From CAYOMP01 sp964405075 (GTDB lineage: Bacteria > Bacillota > Clostridia > Lachnospirales > Lachnospiraceae): a stretch of 47,151 bases of DNA. Location: assembly GCA_964405075.1 (NCBI GenBank), contig CAYOMP010000007.1:1-47151 (forward strand), given 5' to 3'. The position numbers were made by a program, and so were the translations under genes. Within the stretch, counting starts at the first letter, position 1, and the number at the start of each line of letters is the position of its first letter. This document shows, one piece after another, positions 26,245 through 34,919 of this stretch. Below the pieces are notes generated by a model. It ran no database searches and was not told the DNA's origin. It saw only the letters and a list, made by a program, of their open reading frames with translations.

Positions 26245-27763
26245 AAAAGAGCATTTAACTGATACACAAGCAAGTATTTTCGTTAAGTTCCTTAATTTAA
26301 TTGAAAAATTATATATACCATTATTTGTAATTCTAATTGGAATCACTGCATTCCTTTGTTTTTACCACCTAGATGTTGGATATGTTAATTCTTTCGACGA
26401 GGCAAGACATGGTATTAATGCATATGAGATGATGCAGGAAAAGAATTTTTTAGTAAATACTTATGGTTACGAAAATGACTATTGGAATCTAAAACCACCT
26501 GTAAGTTATTGGTGCATTATGTTAGGCTACAAAATCTTCGGATATAATGTATTCGGATTAAGATTTTATAGTGCATTTGCTTATTTATTAACTGTTATTG
26601 TCGCCGGATTATTTGTTAAACGTTACGGTAAATTAGAATCCTTAACAGCCACCGCTTTTTTGGCTGCCAATGCTTTATCATATACAGCTCATATGACTCG
26701 TACCGGGGATGCAGATGCTTTATATGTAATGTTTTTCAGTTTTGCCATTCTTGCAATGCTTTGTATAAAAAATAATCACAAATTCTTATACATATGTGGT
26801 TTAATGTTTGCACTTGCTTTTCTTACAAAAAGCTGGCATAGCGGAATGATTGTAGTAATCGGCGGATTATTTCTTTTGTTTACAGGAATAATCAAAGAAA
26901 TCAAACCAAAGGAGTGGATACTTTTCATTTTGTCCTTTGCACTTCCTATAGCTCTTTGGGCTATATTTAGATTTACTCAGGATGGAACTGATTTCTTCAC
27001 AGAAATGGTAGCACAAGATTTGCTTAACAGAACCGGTAATGCCATAGAAGGTCACGATTATCCAACTAACTTTTACTTTGATTACATTTTTAGAGGAAAT
27101 TATATATATTTTCCAATATTAATCATATGCTTTGCCGGATGTATTTTCTTTGATAAGTATTTTTCTAAAACTAGTAAATCTTTTGATAATATGCTGGCAT
27201 TTGGTCTATGGTTCTTTGTTCCTTTTGTTGCATTTTCATTAGTAAAAACTAAGTTAATCTGGTATGCATACCCTAGCATTATTCCTATCAGCATTGTTGC
27301 CGGTATATTTATCGCCAGATTTATGAAATCAGACAGATTATTATATAAGACCAGATGGGTAATAACTATTGTAACCGTTATTATTACAATCCATTACTTA
27401 CATAATTGCTATTCAATTATAGCTAATCAATATAGCGCTGATTACCAAAACTTTATTGTTGAAGGTTCCTCTAGATATAATGAGTACACAGGTGCTAACG
27501 CCTATACTTATAGTCTTGGCGAAGATGGTAGTTCTATAGAATATTGGACTCAGGATAATATGTTACTTGCTGAATTATCCGGTGATTATAAATGTATGGA
27601 TACCGGACTTGATGGTTTTCTAAAAGATTCAAGTACAAATCCTGTACTATTCATTAGAACAGACTATTATAACGCCCTGTCTTCCAATAATGTACTTGAT
27701 AATTGCAAAATAGTTTATCAGGCAACATATGGTGATGTAGGCTATAGCATAATTACAAAATAA
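26225..27763 (+). CDS. GT-C membrane glycosyltransferase, ArnT/PMT-like
   Basis: 512 residues with about 11 membrane helices and a short soluble C-terminal domain. The first outer loop has NSFDEARHG (56-63) with Asp58-Glu59, and NLKPPVSYW (88-96) matches the PP-motif of ArnT/GT83 and GT39 enzymes; MTRTGDADALYV (about 155-167) is the next family motif. It should take sugar from polyprenyl phosphate and act outside the membrane. CCAGGAGG lies 6 bases before the ATG, inside the GT14 gene, showing co-translation. Donor and acceptor unknown. Confidence 0.88.
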   Translation: MTLESFRKEHLTDTQASIFVKFLNLIEKLYIPLFVILIGITAFLCFYHLDVGYVNSFDEARHGINAYEMMQEKNFLVNTYGYENDYWNLKPPVSYWCIMLGYKIFGYNVFGLRFYSAFAYLLTVIVAGLFVKRYGKLESLTATAFLAANALSYTAHMTRTGDADALYVMFFSFAILAMLCIKNNHKFLYICGLMFALAFLTKSWHSGMIVVIGGLFLLFTGIIKEIKPKEWILFILSFALPIALWAIFRFTQDGTDFFTEMVAQDLLNRTGNAIEGHDYPTNFYFDYIFRGNYIYFPILIICFAGCIFFDKYFSKTSKSFDNMLAFGLWFFVPFVAFSLVKTKLIWYAYPSIIPISIVAGIFIARFMKSDRLLYKTRWVITIVTVIITIHYLHNCYSIIANQYSADYQNFIVEGSSRYNEYTGANAYTYSLGEDGSSIEYWTQDNMLLAELSGDYKCMDTGLDGFLKDSSTNPVLFIRTDYYNALSSNNVLDNCKIVYQATYGDVGYSIITK

Positions 27764-27925
27764 TAGAATAAAGAGTTTGCTTGCAAACTCTTCGCGCGCG
27801 ATCGGTGCCTTTATGGCAACCTTCTCTTTCGCGAGCTGCGCATATTGCACGGAGTGCTTTTTATATCATAGGATTACTTAATACTTTATTACGTTAATTC
27901 ATCAAGCTATCTCCTATGAATTTAA
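27764..27925. other. Intergenic hairpins and a GC-rich patch after the GT-C gene
   Basis: A perfect 9-bp hairpin (27771-27792, loop CTTG) begins 8 bases after the stop but has no T-run. It is followed by CGCGCGCG (27793-27800) and a stretch much richer in G and C than the rest, with GGTGCC/GGCAACC pairing. A short GCAC/GTGC stem (27847-27857) with TTTTT after it may be a weak terminator. It has the look of an intergenic repeat remnant. Confidence 0.4.
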
Positions 27926-27962
27926 AAATAATCCCAGTGCTATTTCTGCACTGGGATTATTT
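27926..27962. terminator. Bidirectional terminator
   Basis: A perfect 15-bp stem (27926-27940 with 27948-27962, loop TATTTCT), A-rich at the left foot and T-rich at the right. It lies between the plus-strand GT-C gene and the minus-strand gene ending at 28035, so it can stop both. Confidence 0.88.
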
Positions 27963-28034
27963 ATTGTGTATTTTATTTTATCGCACTCAAGGAAAAAGGA
28001 AACCCGTTTTCACAAGTTTCCAATCTATTTTATC

Positions 28035-28595
28035 TTATTCAACTGTCGGATTAATAAACCTATCATCCACATCATATATGTTACCTACTAACTTGAACAT
28101 ATCAACAAAGAACTCGCCTCTTGATGTTAATTTATACTTGCCGTTTTCTTGAACAATATTACCCGATTCTAGCTGTTCCCAAAATCTTCTATCTAACATT
28201 CCATATTGTTCAACAAATACATCTTGGAATACTTCTTCTATTTCTTCTTCCGAGAATCCATCTTCACTCTCGTTCATATAAGATAAAATAAATACAGATA
28301 ATGATCTGTCTAACGACACTACCGCAAAGGAAAGCACTACAGTATTAATACACATAATTAATAAAAATGAAATAAATATATCTTTAAAATCAAAAAAAGC
28401 TTTCTTCAAGAATTTCTTAGTTAGAACTTCAGCCATTATTACAATTACTGCAGAAACCACTAATATAACTATGCTTTTATAAAAATATATTTCGATAAAG
28501 TCAAATAAACCTAAATGTGTTAATGCTATTTCTATTATCCACGCTACTATAAAAGTCAACGCTTCAAAACCTACAAATTTCAAAAAGTTTTTCAT
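28035..28595 (-). CDS. Membrane protein of unknown function, last gene of the amino-sugar glycosylation operon
   Basis: 186 residues. Three to four hydrophobic segments (about 8-115) are followed by a soluble acidic tail of 70 residues containing FSEEEIEEVFQDVF and then ENGKYKLTSRGEFFVDMFKLVGNIYDV. The last part reads like a small winged-helix wing and helix, as in proteins that end by sensing or by contact with a partner. It follows the GT-C gene at 28649 by 53 bases, and the ATG has GGTGAT close upstream. I do not recognise the family; a helper of the GT-C enzyme is the simplest guess. Confidence 0.6.
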   Translation of the reverse strand: MKNFLKFVGFEALTFIVAWIIEIALTHLGLFDFIEIYFYKSIVILVVSAVIVIMAEVLTKKFLKKAFFDFKDIFISFLLIMCINTVVLSFAVVSLDRSLSVFILSYMNESEDGFSEEEIEEVFQDVFVEQYGMLDRRFWEQLESGNIVQENGKYKLTSRGEFFVDMFKLVGNIYDVDDRFINPTVE

Positions 28596-28648
28596 TTTTC
28601 ATCACCAATATTTCTATTTTAAAATTTTTTAATCTTATATCTGATATT

Positions 28649-30220
28649 TTATTTAAATGCCACTATAAAATTATCAAATTCTTCAACCATAAACCCTGCA
28701 TCTTTGAATATATCTGCATCTTCTATCTGCCAAATATACACATCTGCCAAAGTTGTATCTGGTGGAATATCCTTTTTCATAAACTTAAACTGTCCAAAAC
28801 TCTCTGCTTCTAACCAAATCTCTGAATAGTTAGAGTATACAACGCTGTCAACATACTCTGGTGTTGGAATCTTGGACGCATACATTAACTGGGAGTGGTA
28901 TATCTTATCTGTAACACATATTGTGTCTTCAGTTAATGTCATTGCATATTCTGTTGCTTCAATAACACCTGCATTAAATTCCTCTGATACTGCTTCCTGA
29001 TAATCTGTAAAATATACATATTCAAAGCATGCAAATGCAACAATATATACACCAACTACCACATATAAGAACTTTTCAGAAATAACTCTTGTCAATCTAT
29101 ATATTCCTATTGCAGTAAATGTAATCATTGGAATATGCAACAAGTTCAATTTGTTAGTATCACATTTATCAATTATTACTGCTGCAAATGACAATACTAC
29201 AAACTGTATTAACATAAAAATGTATGGACTATACACTTTTTTTCTAAAGTTATTAAATGTGTCCCATAACACACATATAAGACCTACTCCGGCAAACACT
29301 AATGCAAACTCATAATGTAATCCAAACCCAGGAACCTGATTCCATATATTATTATCATTTTGCAAAAACAAAACGCAATAATACATATATAACTTAGCCA
29401 AAAATCCGCCACTAGAAAGTTCTCCACTTCTAAAATAGTACATTTTAGGAATAGAAATAAAGTTTGTATTTATTGGCTCTATAAAACCAAAGTTAACCGC
29501 TAAAAATAGCACAAGTGGCAAAGCCATAATTCCCAATATTAAAACCGAACACACGGTAAACTTAGAAATTCTAAGCTTTTTATACATAATTCCATATATC
29601 ACCTGTAGTAAAAGCATTATCGGTAACAGAGTCCATATAAATGCATAGCAATATAGCGATAAGCCGTAAAACAAAGCTGATAGTAACAAATATTTCTCTT
29701 TTTCCAGTCCCTTAATAAAGAAATACATTCCGATAAGGACGAATGCTGGTGTTGGAGCTGAATCTAATCCCCATCTTGACAAAACAATATGCCATGGATT
29801 AATGGCAAACAGAAATAATGTTATCAGCGCAATTTGCTCATTAGCTACTTCTTCCATTAATTTATACAAAACGTATACAGAAATAACGCCCATAATAACC
29901 TCTGGAAGTCTCACACTCCAAAGATTAAGACCTAATATCTTAATAAAAGGAATTGCCATCCAGCTATATAATACGCTCATTCCACTGCCCCATGTAGTGT
30001 TATACACTGGAAAATGATAGCCAAAACAATCCGTTCCATAATTAGCTAATGACCAAGCATCATACGCCGAAAAAGCCTCGTCCTGTGATAACCCCATAGG
30101 ATACTTATCAAGAAAAACTGTTCTTGATAAAATTGTAATTAGCATACATGCAAATACAAATATTCTTTTGTTTTCCAATATTATATCAAGTAAACTTCTT
30201 CTACTATTTACGTTTTCCAT
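28649..30220 (-). CDS. GT-C membrane glycosyltransferase (PMT/YfhO-like role)
   Basis: 523 residues with about 11-12 membrane helices. MGLSQDEAFSAYDAW holds acidic Asp47-Glu48 in the first outer loop, as in GT39-type enzymes; INPWHIVLSRWGLDSAP is a second conserved loop of this group. A soluble C-terminal domain of about 100 residues follows. The start at 30220 is preferred because AAGGG lies 8 bases before it; ATGs at 30244 and 30241 have only a distant AAGGA. It follows a GtrB-like transferase and a GtrA flippase, so it is the likely third part that moves the sugar from undecaprenyl phosphate to an extracellular acceptor. Confidence 0.8.
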   Translation of the reverse strand: MENVNSRRSLLDIILENKRIFVFACMLITILSRTVFLDKYPMGLSQDEAFSAYDAWSLANYGTDCFGYHFPVYNTTWGSGMSVLYSWMAIPFIKILGLNLWSVRLPEVIMGVISVYVLYKLMEEVANEQIALITLFLFAINPWHIVLSRWGLDSAPTPAFVLIGMYFFIKGLEKEKYLLLSALFYGLSLYCYAFIWTLLPIMLLLQVIYGIMYKKLRISKFTVCSVLILGIMALPLVLFLAVNFGFIEPINTNFISIPKMYYFRSGELSSGGFLAKLYMYYCVLFLQNDNNIWNQVPGFGLHYEFALVFAGVGLICVLWDTFNNFRKKVYSPYIFMLIQFVVLSFAAVIIDKCDTNKLNLLHIPMITFTAIGIYRLTRVISEKFLYVVVGVYIVAFACFEYVYFTDYQEAVSEEFNAGVIEATEYAMTLTEDTICVTDKIYHSQLMYASKIPTPEYVDSVVYSNYSEIWLEAESFGQFKFMKKDIPPDTTLADVYIWQIEDADIFKDAGFMVEEFDNFIVAFK

Positions 30221-30392
30221 GCATTTTTCCCTTATATTCATCAAATATAAGCTATCCTTTTCTTAAGATTTTCCATATGAAACACAGTAGAAAATCCTAT
30301 TCTAATTTTCACCTTATCCATTCTACTTTTTTAATCATTTTTTATACCTTGCAGCACAAAAATATATTCTACATCATTTTAATTACAATACT

Positions 30393-30887
30393 TTAGGCTG
30401 CTTCTTTCTTATCTTTAAATGCCCACTTTTTGTTTAAAATAAAGTTAAGTGGAATTGTTATAATTAAATTAATAAAAGGTGCTATGTATTCGTTTAAATT
30501 CAACACATCTACCCATAAAAATAAAACAACTACAGATACAAAATATCCACCAAGATATGATATTAAACACTTAATATATGCTGTAAACCATGAGCGTTTT
30601 TCGCCTTCTTCTACCTTAAACACATACTTGTTATTCCAATAGAATGAATTTGTAACTCCTGCTAAATATCCTACTGCATTACCAATCTGATAATTGACAC
30701 CAACTGCTACTAAAACAGTATATGTTGCCATTGTTATCAAAGTATTAGAGGCACCAACCATTCCAAACTTAGCAAATTGCAATAATCCTTCCAACTTTTC
30801 ATCGGATACATTTATTCCAACCTTCGAACCGCATTTAACTATTGCTCTAATAATTTTTTCAATTAAATTCCATATTTTTGAAAGCAT
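30393..30887 (-). CDS. GtrA-like lipid-linked sugar flippase
   Basis: 164 residues. A cytoplasmic N-terminal stretch of about 35 residues precedes the four-helix GtrA domain (PF04138): LLQFAKFGMVGASNTLITMATYTVL, NAVGYLAGVTNSFYWNNKYVF and the last helix ending LNFILNKKWAFKDK. The NSFYWNNKYVF and LNFILNKKWAF motifs are diagnostic. The family is thought to flip polyprenyl-phosphate sugars. AAGGAATAGAAT precedes the ATG. A terminator-like hairpin lies between it and the GtrB-like gene, so its expression may be tuned separately. Confidence 0.9.
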   Translation of the reverse strand: MLSKIWNLIEKIIRAIVKCGSKVGINVSDEKLEGLLQFAKFGMVGASNTLITMATYTVLVAVGVNYQIGNAVGYLAGVTNSFYWNNKYVFKVEEGEKRSWFTAYIKCLISYLGGYFVSVVVLFLWVDVLNLNEYIAPFINLIITIPLNFILNKKWAFKDKKEAA

Positions 30888-30932
30888 ATTCTATTCCTTT
30901 CTTCCAAAACTACAACAAAAGTAACACATTTG

Positions 30933-30955
30933 ATAAAAGACGCCTTTAGAGCGTC
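30933..30955 (-). terminator. Terminator or attenuator between the GtrB-like and GtrA-like genes
   Basis: On the minus strand GACGC (30951-30955) pairs with GCGTC (30939-30943) around a 7-base loop and is followed by TTTTAT. It begins about 14 bases after the GtrB-like stop. The short stem suggests partial rather than full termination, since the downstream genes lack an obvious own promoter. Confidence 0.6.
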
Positions 30956-30968
30956 CCTCATCTATTAC

Positions 30969-31907
30969 TTATTTATCATCTTTTCTAACTTCACCAACTG
31001 TTTCATCTACGATAAATGGTGGTCTATTCCTTGAAGCATCCAAGGCTCTCCATACATATTCACCAATTATGCCAAGCATAAGCATTATTAATCCTGATGA
31101 AAATAGTACTAAGCACATTAACGATGTCCAACCTTCTACATCTACTGATGTAAACAATTTCTGACACATTAACACAATAGCCCAAACAACTGACACGCCA
31201 AAGAATGTAACTCCCACACCAGACATAAATCTTACTGGGAAATATGAAAAACTCATCATAGAATCTAATACTAACTTAATCTTTTTGGATAAAGTCCATT
31301 TTGACTCACCAATCTCTCTGGCTCCTCTATGGAAATACACTAATTCACGTTTAAATCCAACCCAAAGAACCTGTAGTGTTAATGCCGAATTTTTCTCATC
31401 TAACATTCTTAAAACTTCAATAACTTGTCTATCTAACAAATAGCAGTCAAAACCGCCCTTTGGCATTGATGACATAACAAATTTTCTGATTATGGCATAA
31501 TATAAATTAGCAAATAACTTGTCAATAAATCTGTCATCTCTATCAGCTCTTACTGCGATAACAACCTTTGTTCCGTTATCCCATTTCTCTTTCATTTCCA
31601 AAATAAGCTCAGATGGTTCTACCAAATCAGCCTGTTTTACAACTGCACAATCACCTGTACAGTGCATTAGTCCAGCTAATACAGCTGAATGTTCACCATA
31701 ATTCTTAGATAACTTAACAAGCTTAACATTGCTATCCATCTCACGAATCTCATTCATTACTTTCCAAGAATCGTCTTCTGAACCGTCATCTACAAATACG
31801 ATTTCATAATCCAATTTATCTAAAATTTTTGCCTTCATATCTTCGTACAAAAGCATTAAAGTATCAGCATTATAATACACTGGTACAATAATCGACAACT
31901 TACTCAT
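30969..31907 (-). CDS. Family 2 glycosyltransferase, GtrB/DPM1-like polyprenyl-phosphate sugar transferase
   Basis: 312 residues: GT-A domain (SIIVPVYYNADTL, FVDDGSEDDSW, LSKNYGEHSAVLAGL) followed by two C-terminal membrane helices (about 232-285), the layout of GtrB, CsbB and ArnC. The family motif DADLxDP reads QADLVEP (92-98), so one acidic residue is replaced by Gln. It should load a sugar from a nucleotide donor onto undecaprenyl phosphate. Directly downstream of the amino-sugar genes, it likely uses the dTDP-amino sugar. Its ATG overlaps the FdtA-type gene by 8 bases and AGGAGG lies 5 bases upstream. Confidence 0.85.
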   Translation of the reverse strand: MSKLSIIVPVYYNADTLMLLYEDMKAKILDKLDYEIVFVDDGSEDDSWKVMNEIREMDSNVKLVKLSKNYGEHSAVLAGLMHCTGDCAVVKQADLVEPSELILEMKEKWDNGTKVVIAVRADRDDRFIDKLFANLYYAIIRKFVMSSMPKGGFDCYLLDRQVIEVLRMLDEKNSALTLQVLWVGFKRELVYFHRGAREIGESKWTLSKKIKLVLDSMMSFSYFPVRFMSGVGVTFFGVSVVWAIVLMCQKLFTSVDVEGWTSLMCLVLFSSGLIMLMLGIIGEYVWRALDASRNRPPFIVDETVGEVRKDDK

Positions 31908-32328
31908 TAGTGCCTCCTAAAGTCTTAATATATTCTATATACTCATTATAATCTCTAATATATTCACTGCCATCATAATGCTCACTAGCTAACACTAATA
32001 ACACTGAATCCTCTGAAAAATCATACATATCTTTCCAAATATTAGCTGGTAAATATAATCCCATACGTGGACGATTAAGTTCAATAACCTCTGTCTCCTT
32101 GCCATTATCAACTTTTACCTTAGATGTTCCACTAACATTAATCAAGACGAATTCTGTTCTTTTGTTAGCATGTTGTCCTCTAACAACTTCGCTGTCGGAA
32201 CCATAAATATAAAATACTCTTTTAATTTCAAAAGGAATATCCTGATTACCTTCTACAACAACCAAATTTCCTCTCTCATCACCTAAGTCTTTAAATTCTA
32301 TGATCTTATACGAATCATGTATGTTCAT
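31900..32328 (-). CDS. fdtA: Sugar 3,4-ketoisomerase, FdtA/QdtA-type cupin
   Basis: 142 residues. RGNLVVVEG, FEIKRVFYIYG, VRGQHANKRTEFVLINVSG and LNRPRMGLYLPANIWKDMYDFSEDSVLLVLASEHYD follow the FdtA/WxcM cupin pattern, with the active-site His in RGQHANK. The family changes dTDP-4-keto-6-deoxyglucose to the 3-keto form. The start at 32328 has GGAGG 8 bases upstream; the longer frame from 32343 overlaps that site. It lies right after the DegT aminotransferase, which would then aminate C3. FdtA and QdtA give different sugars (galacto or gluco) and cannot be told apart by eye. Confidence 0.82.
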   Translation of the reverse strand: MNIHDSYKIIEFKDLGDERGNLVVVEGNQDIPFEIKRVFYIYGSDSEVVRGQHANKRTEFVLINVSGTSKVKVDNGKETEVIELNRPRMGLYLPANIWKDMYDFSEDSVLLVLASEHYDGSEYIRDYNEYIEYIKTLGGTNE

Positions 32329-32349
32329 TAAAATATCCTCCATAATACC

Positions 32350-33444
32350 TTAAAATGCATTCAAGGCTTCAATAACTCTTGTCTGTTCTTCCTCAGTCAT
32401 TCCATTATACATAGGAATTGACAATACTGTATTTGCATATTTTTCTGTAATTGGATAATCTCCTTCTTTGTGTCCCAAGTACTGATATGCCTCTGATAAA
32501 TGTGGAGGAATTGGGTAGTGGATAATCGTTCCAATTTCTTTGCTGTCTAAATATTCAATTAACGCTTCTCTATCTTCGCAGTTAATTACATACTGATGCC
32601 ATACGCTTGTAGCATTTTCTCTTATTGTTGGTAACTTAATTTTAGGATTATTAAGTTCCTTTGTATATCTTTCTGCAATAGCCTGTTTTTCTTTTGTAAG
32701 TTCTTCCATATGAGTCAATCTTACTCTTAATAATCCTGCCTGTAATTCATCTAATCTTGAATTAGCACCTACTACTTTGTTATAGTATCTCTTCTCGCTA
32801 CCATAGTTTCTATATACTCTAAAGTCCTGCGCAATCTGTTCATCATTAGTAACAATAGCTCCCGCATCTCCAAATGCACCAAGATTTTTTGATGGATAAA
32901 ATGAAAAACATCCTATATCGCCAAATGTACCAGACATCTGACCATTATACATAGAACCATGAGACTGAGCACAATCTTCTACTAATCTTAAGTTATGTTT
33001 CTTACAAATATCAACAATCTTATCCATCTGACAAGTTTGTCCGTATAAATGAACTACCAATACAGCCTTTGTCTTATCTGTAATCTTCTCCTCTATCTTT
33101 GAAGCATCTATATTATAAAACTCGTCTGGTTCTACAAATACTGGTGTTGCACCATTCATTGTAATGCCCATAACACTGGCAATATATGTATTAGCCTGAA
33201 CTATTACTTCATCGCCTTCACCAATTCCTAATATTCTGAAAGCCATCCATAATGCATCAAGACCGCTTGCCAAACCTACACAATACTTTGCACCAACATA
33301 ATTTGCAAATTCTTCTTCAAAATTCTTAACCTCATTTCCGAGAACATACCAGCCGGAACGAAGTACTTCCAATGCCTTATTTTCAAATTCTTCCTGATAC
33401 ATCTCAAAGCCTCTGTCAAGGCGATTTGGCATAATCTTCATCAT
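32350..33444 (-). CDS. DegT/DnrJ/EryC1/StrS sugar aminotransferase (FdtB/QdtB-type)
   Basis: 364 residues, PLP fold type I. VLGNEVKNFEEEFANYVGAKY, NTYIASVMGI, EDCAQSHGS (156-164, Asp157 and Gln160 to the ring) and SFYPSKNLGAFGDAGAI with the Schiff-base Lys186 are all present. Next to an FdtA-type ketoisomerase it should convert dTDP-3-keto-6-deoxyhexose to the 3-amino sugar. It is the first gene of its operon; GAGAGG precedes the ATG pair, and a promoter lies at 33546-33574. An N-acetyltransferase normally follows in Fuc3NAc/Qui3NAc pathways and is not present here. Confidence 0.9.
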   Translation of the reverse strand: MMKIMPNRLDRGFEMYQEEFENKALEVLRSGWYVLGNEVKNFEEEFANYVGAKYCVGLASGLDALWMAFRILGIGEGDEVIVQANTYIASVMGITMNGATPVFVEPDEFYNIDASKIEEKITDKTKAVLVVHLYGQTCQMDKIVDICKKHNLRLVEDCAQSHGSMYNGQMSGTFGDIGCFSFYPSKNLGAFGDAGAIVTNDEQIAQDFRVYRNYGSEKRYYNKVVGANSRLDELQAGLLRVRLTHMEELTKEKQAIAERYTKELNNPKIKLPTIRENATSVWHQYVINCEDREALIEYLDSKEIGTIIHYPIPPHLSEAYQYLGHKEGDYPITEKYANTVLSIPMYNGMTEEEQTRVIEALNAF

Positions 33445-33545
33445 TAAAACCTCTCTTCAAAATATTCTGTAATCTATAGTTCCAATAAAAAATTCATCAA
33501 ATAAATGTTTTTTCTATTTGCCACAAGGCAAAATAAACCTTATAT

Positions 33546-33574
33546 ATTCTATCACGCAAAAATACATTCGTCAA
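33546..33574 (-). promoter_or_regulatory. Promoter of the amino-sugar glycosylation operon
   Basis: Minus strand TTGACG (33569-33574), 17-base spacer, TAGAAT (33546-33551), with TG one base upstream of the -10. RNA would start near 33539, leaving a leader of about 95 bases that has a small TTTGCC/GGCAAA hairpin. Confidence 0.7.
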
Positions 33575-33633
33575 TTATAGCTTGTCCGTCAATTCTTACG
33601 ATTTTATTATTCAAGTCTTATTTACTTTTCACA

Positions 33634-33661
33634 TTGCAAAAAAATCTACTTTTGTTATAAA
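33634..33661 (+). promoter_or_regulatory. Promoter of the SGNH hydrolase gene
   Basis: TTGCAA (33634-33639), 16-base spacer, TATAAA (33656-33661). The RNA start near 33668 is about 34 bases before the ATG at 33702. Confidence 0.5.
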
Positions 33662-33701
33662 ATTTCTATAGAATATTGGGAAGGGTTTTATACTATAACA
33701 T

Positions 33702-34919
33702 ATGAAAAATAAGGCATTTAATTTTACTAAAAAACACATTTTATACTTTACTATAATTACATTAGTAATTATTGCTTTTTCTGTAACATTCTTTTTTATC
33801 TTTCAACTAAAAAAAGAAAATAAAAAACTAACGAACCTAATTGAACATAATTCAAATGATATAAATGAATTATCTGACACATTAACAGATATTACCACTG
33901 ACGACATATCTATTTATCTTCCAGAGGTAATATATGTGGCAAAAGGACGCACTATAGAGATTTATAATAATCAAATCACATCCTACGGAAGCAAACTATC
34001 CGACTATTATAACGTTACCTGGGAATGTGAAGTTGGCAAAAATCTATCCAATAAGTTCTCAATTACCGCCACGGAGGCTTTAATTGGTGATTATGAACTC
34101 AAATTTATGGTATATGATAATTATCTTAACTTAATATCATCAGTTACTTCTACTCTTTCCATAGTTGATGATACATTAAATAATTCCTATTCAATTCTAA
34201 ACATAGGTGATAGCTTGTCTACAACTAATATTTGGTATGAAGAGTTAATAAAACTATCCCATAACAAGCTTTCTTTCGTAGGGACTCGTGATTTTGGTAC
34301 ATTCGCCCACGAAGCGCGTGCCGGCTTTTCTGCTGAAGCCTATCTTACTGAAACTGATTATTCATTGGAAGACGAAGGAGTTCACCCTTTCTTTAATACA
34401 GCTATTCAGACCTTCGATTGGAATTATTACAAAGAAACTACTGGAATCAACCCAGATATAGTTCAAATATTCCTTGGAAGAAACTCTATGGATGTAGATC
34501 CTACTGACAATGTGGAGTATATATCTTATATCGTTGAAGCCATCCAAAAGGATGACCCTAATATACCAATTTTTGTAGTTAATACTATTTACTCTGGAGA
34601 TCAAAATGGATTAGGATACCAGCAAAGCTCTCATGGTTTTACTCGTTTTCCTGCTGCATTTGTGAGAGAAGAAGAATTGCAAGTTTTTAACTTGTTAACT
34701 GCACTAACGGATAAATTAAAAAACACACCTAATTTATATTTTATCCCTTTAGCTTTAACGCATGACAGTGCTAATAACTTCGAAGTAGAAACAATCACTG
34801 TAAATCCACGTTCTAATAAAACAGAAGAAATCCACGTTGAAGCTATTCATCCAAATGAAGCGGGATTTCTACAGTTTGCAGACAGTATGTTTAGTGTTTA
34901 TTGCGGAATACTTGAATAA
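33702..34919 (+). CDS. Membrane-anchored SGNH/GDSL-type hydrolase with Ig-like domain
   Basis: 405 residues. One N-terminal membrane helix (about 13-35, short inside tail) anchors the protein outside the cell. A polar linker follows, then a beta-rich domain (about 70-155, NVTWECEVG and GDYELKFMVYDN) like an Ig/bacterial surface fold, and an SGNH hydrolase domain from about 163. NIGDSLS (Ser171), FLGRNSMD (Gly259, Asn261) and EAIHPNEAGF (His383) mark the blocks; the usual Asp three residues before His is Glu380 here. Likely an esterase that removes acyl groups, or an acyl transferase, on a surface polymer. The ribosome site is poor (AAGGG 16 bases away). Flanked by a bidirectional terminator, it stands alone on the plus strand. 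Confidence 0.8.
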   Translation: MKNKAFNFTKKHILYFTIITLVIIAFSVTFFFIFQLKKENKKLTNLIEHNSNDINELSDTLTDITTDDISIYLPEVIYVAKGRTIEIYNNQITSYGSKLSDYYNVTWECEVGKNLSNKFSITATEALIGDYELKFMVYDNYLNLISSVTSTLSIVDDTLNNSYSILNIGDSLSTTNIWYEELIKLSHNKLSFVGTRDFGTFAHEARAGFSAEAYLTETDYSLEDEGVHPFFNTAIQTFDWNYYKETTGINPDIVQIFLGRNSMDVDPTDNVEYISYIVEAIQKDDPNIPIFVVNTIYSGDQNGLGYQQSSHGFTRFPAAFVREEELQVFNLLTALTDKLKNTPNLYFIPLALTHDSANNFEVETITVNPRSNKTEEIHVEAIHPNEAGFLQFADSMFSVYCGILE

